From Bacteroidales bacterium (GTDB lineage: Bacteria; Bacteroidota; Bacteroidia; Bacteroidales; UBA932): a stretch of DNA of 64,000 bases. Below, in pieces: positions 61,383 to 64,000 of this stretch (positions are counted from its first letter, which is position 1; the number at the start of each line of letters is the position of its first letter). The position numbers and the translations under genes were made by a program. The notes under the pieces were generated by a model. It saw only the letters and a program-made list of their open reading frames with translations. It had not been told where the DNA came from and did not search any database. The stretch is taken from positions 1-64,000 of the forward strand of contig JAQVBQ010000004.1 in the NCBI GenBank assembly GCA_028690215.1, written 5' to 3'.

Positions 61383-64000
61383 TTGGGCTTTCGATACAAT
61401 ATCAACAGAATCCTATGGGGCTCATTATTTACTCTCTTGGCGGGGTACATGTATTCCATACCATCTCCGGGAAGAGTTGGTTTCAATTCTGTTACCGAGG
61501 ATACGTTAAAAAAACCGGTGGATGCTATCTTGCTTAGGAAAGACACCTCATTGTTGAAGAATGATACCTCATTCCTTAAGAAAGATACTTTATTGTTGAA
61601 TAAGGATACCTCTTTGCTGATAAAGGACTCCTCTCTGTTGACGAAAGATTCATTAACCGCTAATATTAAGGATACAACCGACACACTTGCTCCGAAAGGA
61701 TCTATAACAATGCCTGTCTTTTCCGGTGCTAAGGACTCAGTTATTGAGGACTTCACAAATGGCAGGAAGATGGTCTATTATTACGGTGATGTCAAGGTTA
61801 AGTATGGCAATCTGGAACTTACATCTGACTATATGGAATATGACCTTGATTCAAAGACAATCTTTGCAAAGGGTGGTATTGATACTGCCGGAAATGTTGT
61901 AGGATTGCCGAAAATGATAGAGGGTAAGAGTGAATACACCATGGAGTCGGTGTTTTATAACTTCGACAGCAGGAAGGCCAAGATTAAGAATATGGTTACC
62001 CAGGAGTCGGAGGGATTTCTTCACGGGGATGTTATTAAAAAGATGCCGGACAACTCCATTAATATTAATAAGGGAAAATATACAACTTGTGAACTGGACC
62101 ATCCGCACTTCTACCTGCAACTGACAAGAGCCAAAGTGACAAATAATCCGAGGAACACAGTCTTTGGTCCTGCATATCTTGTCGTGGAAGATGTGCCTAC
62201 CCCTTTTGCACTTCCTTTCGGGTTTGTGCCAAATCAAGTGAAAAGGGCAAGCGGACTTCTTATCCCTTCATTTACCGAGGAGGCTGCCAGAGGTTTTGGT
62301 ATGACAGGTCTGGGTTACTATTTTGTGCTGGGAGATCATCTGGACTTTACAGTAACTACAGACTTCTATACTTTGGGGTCATACAATTTGCAGGTTGAAT
62401 CAAGGTATAGAACAAGGTATAGGTTTGACGGAGGATTCAGTTTCAATTATTCCAATAACAGGGTGGGAGAGCCCGGGACAGAGAGTTATTACGATTCAAA
62501 GGATTTCTCTGTGAAGTGGACTCATTCACAGGATTCAAAGGCGCATCCGGGAACCACATTCAGAGCTTCTGTAAACTTCTCTTCGCCGTCAAATAACCGC
62601 TACAATTCATACGAGATACAGCAGAGCCTGCAAAATCAGATATCTTCCAGCGTTTCATATTCAAAGACTTTTACTGGAACTCCGTTCAGTATGTCAGCCA
62701 ACCTTCTGCACAGCCAGAACTCTCTCGACAGCTCATATGCGTTTACTCTCCCTAACCTGACTCTTACAATGACTAGGATAAATCCTTTTAAGAGGAAGGA
62801 GGCGGCGGGCAAGGAGCGTTTTTACGAGAAGATTCAATTTTCATACAATGCAGCCGTTGATAACAAGATAAATTTCAAAGCGAGTGAGTTCGGAGGAGCT
62901 GATTTTCTCCAGAAATTCAAGACAGGTGTAAAGCACAACTTCTCAATAGGTCTTCCTACATTTACCCTGCTGAAATACCTTCAATTCTCCCCTGGTGTCT
63001 CATATGGTATGAATTGGTATTTCCAGACAATGAACCAGTCATACGACCAGGAGAAACAACAGTTTGTGACCGACACTTCTGCTCTCTTCAGCCATTTCGG
63101 TGCAACAAATGATTATGCAGGTTCGTTGTCAATGAGTACCCGCCTCTATGGAACATTCAACTTTGGAGACAGAGGAAAACTCAAAGCTATCAGACACATG
63201 ATCACTCCACAGATATCATTCAGCTACAGGCCGGATCTGGGCACACGAGGTAATGGATACAGGACTCTGACCTACACAGATAAAAACGGAGAGGTCAAGA
63301 CCAAGAAGTACAATATATATGATGGCCTTCTCTATGGCTATCCGGCTGCCGGAGAGAGTGGTGGAATATCATTCTCGCTAGGTAATAACTTAGAGGCGAA
63401 AATCAAGAGTGACAAGGATACTGCAAATGGAGGAATTAAAAAACTAAAACTAATTGAAAGTCTTAATTTTACCGGGTCATACAACTTTCTTGCCGACTCT
63501 ATGAAATTGTCATTAATCTCTTCATCTCTCAGTACAAGTGTGTTTGGTGGGCTCTCATTTAATGCAAATGCGATTTTTGACCCTTATGCAATAAACGAGA
63601 GGGGAGTCAGGATAAATCAATACAACATTGTAAAGGAGGGGGGATTTAAGATTGCAAGAATGACAAATGCCAGTCTTTCACTTTCTTATACGTTTAGAGG
63701 AGGAGGAACAAGAGGTGGCGGACAGTCAGAAGCCAACAACATAAAGAGCGCCGCTTCCACTGTGGGAGGCCACCCAGATCCTGTATATTACAACAGAGTC
63801 TATCAGAACCCTGTGACCGGGGAGTATATTCCGGGTGGATGGCTATATTATCTTGATCCGGAGATTCCTTGGTCACTGAGTGTCAACTATAATTACTCCT
63901 ATAGTCGCTCTTACTCTTATGCGAGCAATCAGCTTACCACTATAAATGCACATAATCAGACACTTGGCTTGTCCGGAAGCGTAAATTTGGCAAAACAACT
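61383..64000 (+). CDS. lptD: LptD, LPS-assembly outer-membrane protein (5' part, runs off the window)
   Basis: An open frame runs from 61359 to the window end without a stop. The N-terminal region 61750-62150 encodes the OstA/LptA-like beta-jellyroll (YYYGDVKVKYGNLELTSDYM), and the rest is barrel-like (LPFGFVPNQVKRASGLLIPSF is the typical start of the LptD barrel). LptD inserts lipopolysaccharide into the outer leaflet. No ATG gives a signal peptide: the first in-frame ATG at 61449 lies after the hydrophobic core. A TTG at 61383 gives a good signal sequence (RILWGSLFTLLAGY), so I prefer it. Residues about 52-92 form heptad repeats. At least 872 residues are visible; the C-terminus is missing. 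Confidence 0.85.
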   Translation, partial: MGFRYNINRILWGSLFTLLAGYMYSIPSPGRVGFNSVTEDTLKKPVDAILLRKDTSLLKNDTSFLKKDTLLLNKDTSLLIKDSSLLTKDSLTANIKDTTDTLAPKGSITMPVFSGAKDSVIEDFTNGRKMVYYYGDVKVKYGNLELTSDYMEYDLDSKTIFAKGGIDTAGNVVGLPKMIEGKSEYTMESVFYNFDSRKAKIKNMVTQESEGFLHGDVIKKMPDNSININKGKYTTCELDHPHFYLQLTRAKVTNNPRNTVFGPAYLVVEDVPTPFALPFGFVPNQVKRASGLLIPSFTEEAARGFGMTGLGYYFVLGDHLDFTVTTDFYTLGSYNLQVESRYRTRYRFDGGFSFNYSNNRVGEPGTESYYDSKDFSVKWTHSQDSKAHPGTTFRASVNFSSPSNNRYNSYEIQQSLQNQISSSVSYSKTFTGTPFSMSANLLHSQNSLDSSYAFTLPNLTLTMTRINPFKRKEAAGKERFYEKIQFSYNAAVDNKINFKASEFGGADFLQKFKTGVKHNFSIGLPTFTLLKYLQFSPGVSYGMNWYFQTMNQSYDQEKQQFVTDTSALFSHFGATNDYAGSLSMSTRLYGTFNFGDRGKLKAIRHMITPQISFSYRPDLGTRGNGYRTLTYTDKNGEVKTKKYNIYDGLLYGYPAAGESGGISFSLGNNLEAKIKSDKDTANGGIKKLKLIESLNFTGSYNFLADSMKLSLISSSLSTSVFGGLSFNANAIFDPYAINERGVRINQYNIVKEGGFKIARMTNASLSLSYTFRGGGTRGGGQSEANNIKSAASTVGGHPDPVYYNRVYQNPVTGEYIPGGWLYYLDPEIPWSLSVNYNYSYSRSYSYASNQLTTINAHNQTLGLSGSVNLAKQ
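61536..61658 (+). repeat. 21-nt tandem repeats in lptD coding KKDTSLL heptads
   Basis: Five full and one partial copies of a 21-nt unit start at 61536, 61557, 61578, 61599, 61620 and 61641. They encode RKDTSLL, KNDTSFL, KKDTLLL, NKDTSLL, IKDSSLL and TKDSLT. The regular heptad with hydrophobic positions suggests an amphipathic helical spacer between the signal peptide and the jellyroll. Confidence 0.85.

Noticed and set aside
1..64000. CRISPR arrays, prophage or intact insertion sequences
   Set aside because: No regularly spaced identical repeats, transposase, integrase or phage structural genes were seen; the tandem repeats found are adjacent or in coding frames.

Overview
The window reads as chromosomal DNA of an anaerobic member of the Bacteroidota, most likely Bacteroidales. 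Several signs point that way. Many genes have a TAnnTTTG element (the Bacteroidota -7 box) a short distance upstream, and clear Shine-Dalgarno sequences are largely absent. Lipoproteins of the SC-lipobox type are common, and the proteins include Bacteroidota-specific families (DUF4493/DUF6359, DUF5686, DUF3822). Energy genes fit an anaerobe: Na+-NQR, a bifurcating-type [FeFe]-hydrogenase, hybrid cluster protein and a CoA-transferase. The order of housekeeping genes looks like stable core genome. I see no phage, integrase, intact insertion sequence or CRISPR array.

Layout. 1-1449 (minus): start of nqrB and all of nqrA. 1502-4237 (plus): a UvrD/PcrA helicase with two repeat-rich inserts. 4238-5025: a repeat-rich gap with a 27-bp inverted-repeat element and a strong terminator. 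5026-8274 (minus): a very large fused FAD/Fe-S dehydrogenase. 8423-13158 (plus): a DUF4493/DUF6359 lipoprotein, a WbpD/WlbB-like acetyltransferase and a YdiJ-like FAD/Fe-S oxidase. 13155-17094 (minus): an ABC importer operon that also encodes a STAS-domain protein. 17180-25154 (plus): fabI, a secreted GH38 alpha-mannosidase, a sugar-type MFS transporter and a DUF5686 outer-membrane protein. 25400-26967 (plus): a nitronate monooxygenase-like flavoprotein and a cold-shock-domain protein. 26999-29120 (minus): tRNA-Asp, rsmD, a DUF3822 gene and an unknown gene. 29229-31797 (plus): a DHH phosphoesterase and two FKBP lipoproteins. 31877-32050: a long imperfect palindrome. 32129-33433 (minus): a CoA-transferase. 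33539-35877 (plus): SAM hydrolase-like, mazG and tcdA.

The most unusual part is 35916-45982 (plus). It holds a tightly packed run of DRTGG, ATPase, hydrogenase-like Fe-S protein, DRTGG, PHP phosphoesterase, ATPase and sirtuin genes. Directly after it come the four subunits of an HndABCD/HydABC-type hydrogenase. The first part looks like a signalling or control module for hydrogen metabolism; that function is inferred. A Crp/Fnr regulator and hcp follow, sharing a divergent promoter region with a TGTAA-N6-TTACA palindrome.

The rest is core: prfA-pyrF (plus), psd-cdsA-ftsH-rsfS (minus), birA (plus), rpe-pepD-dnaA (minus), an MCE/MlaD protein with a SPOR-type amidase (minus), and the 5' part of lptD (plus), which leaves the window at its right end. 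Envelope functions (lipid synthesis, FtsH, MlaD, amidase, LptD) are concentrated in the last 14 kb.
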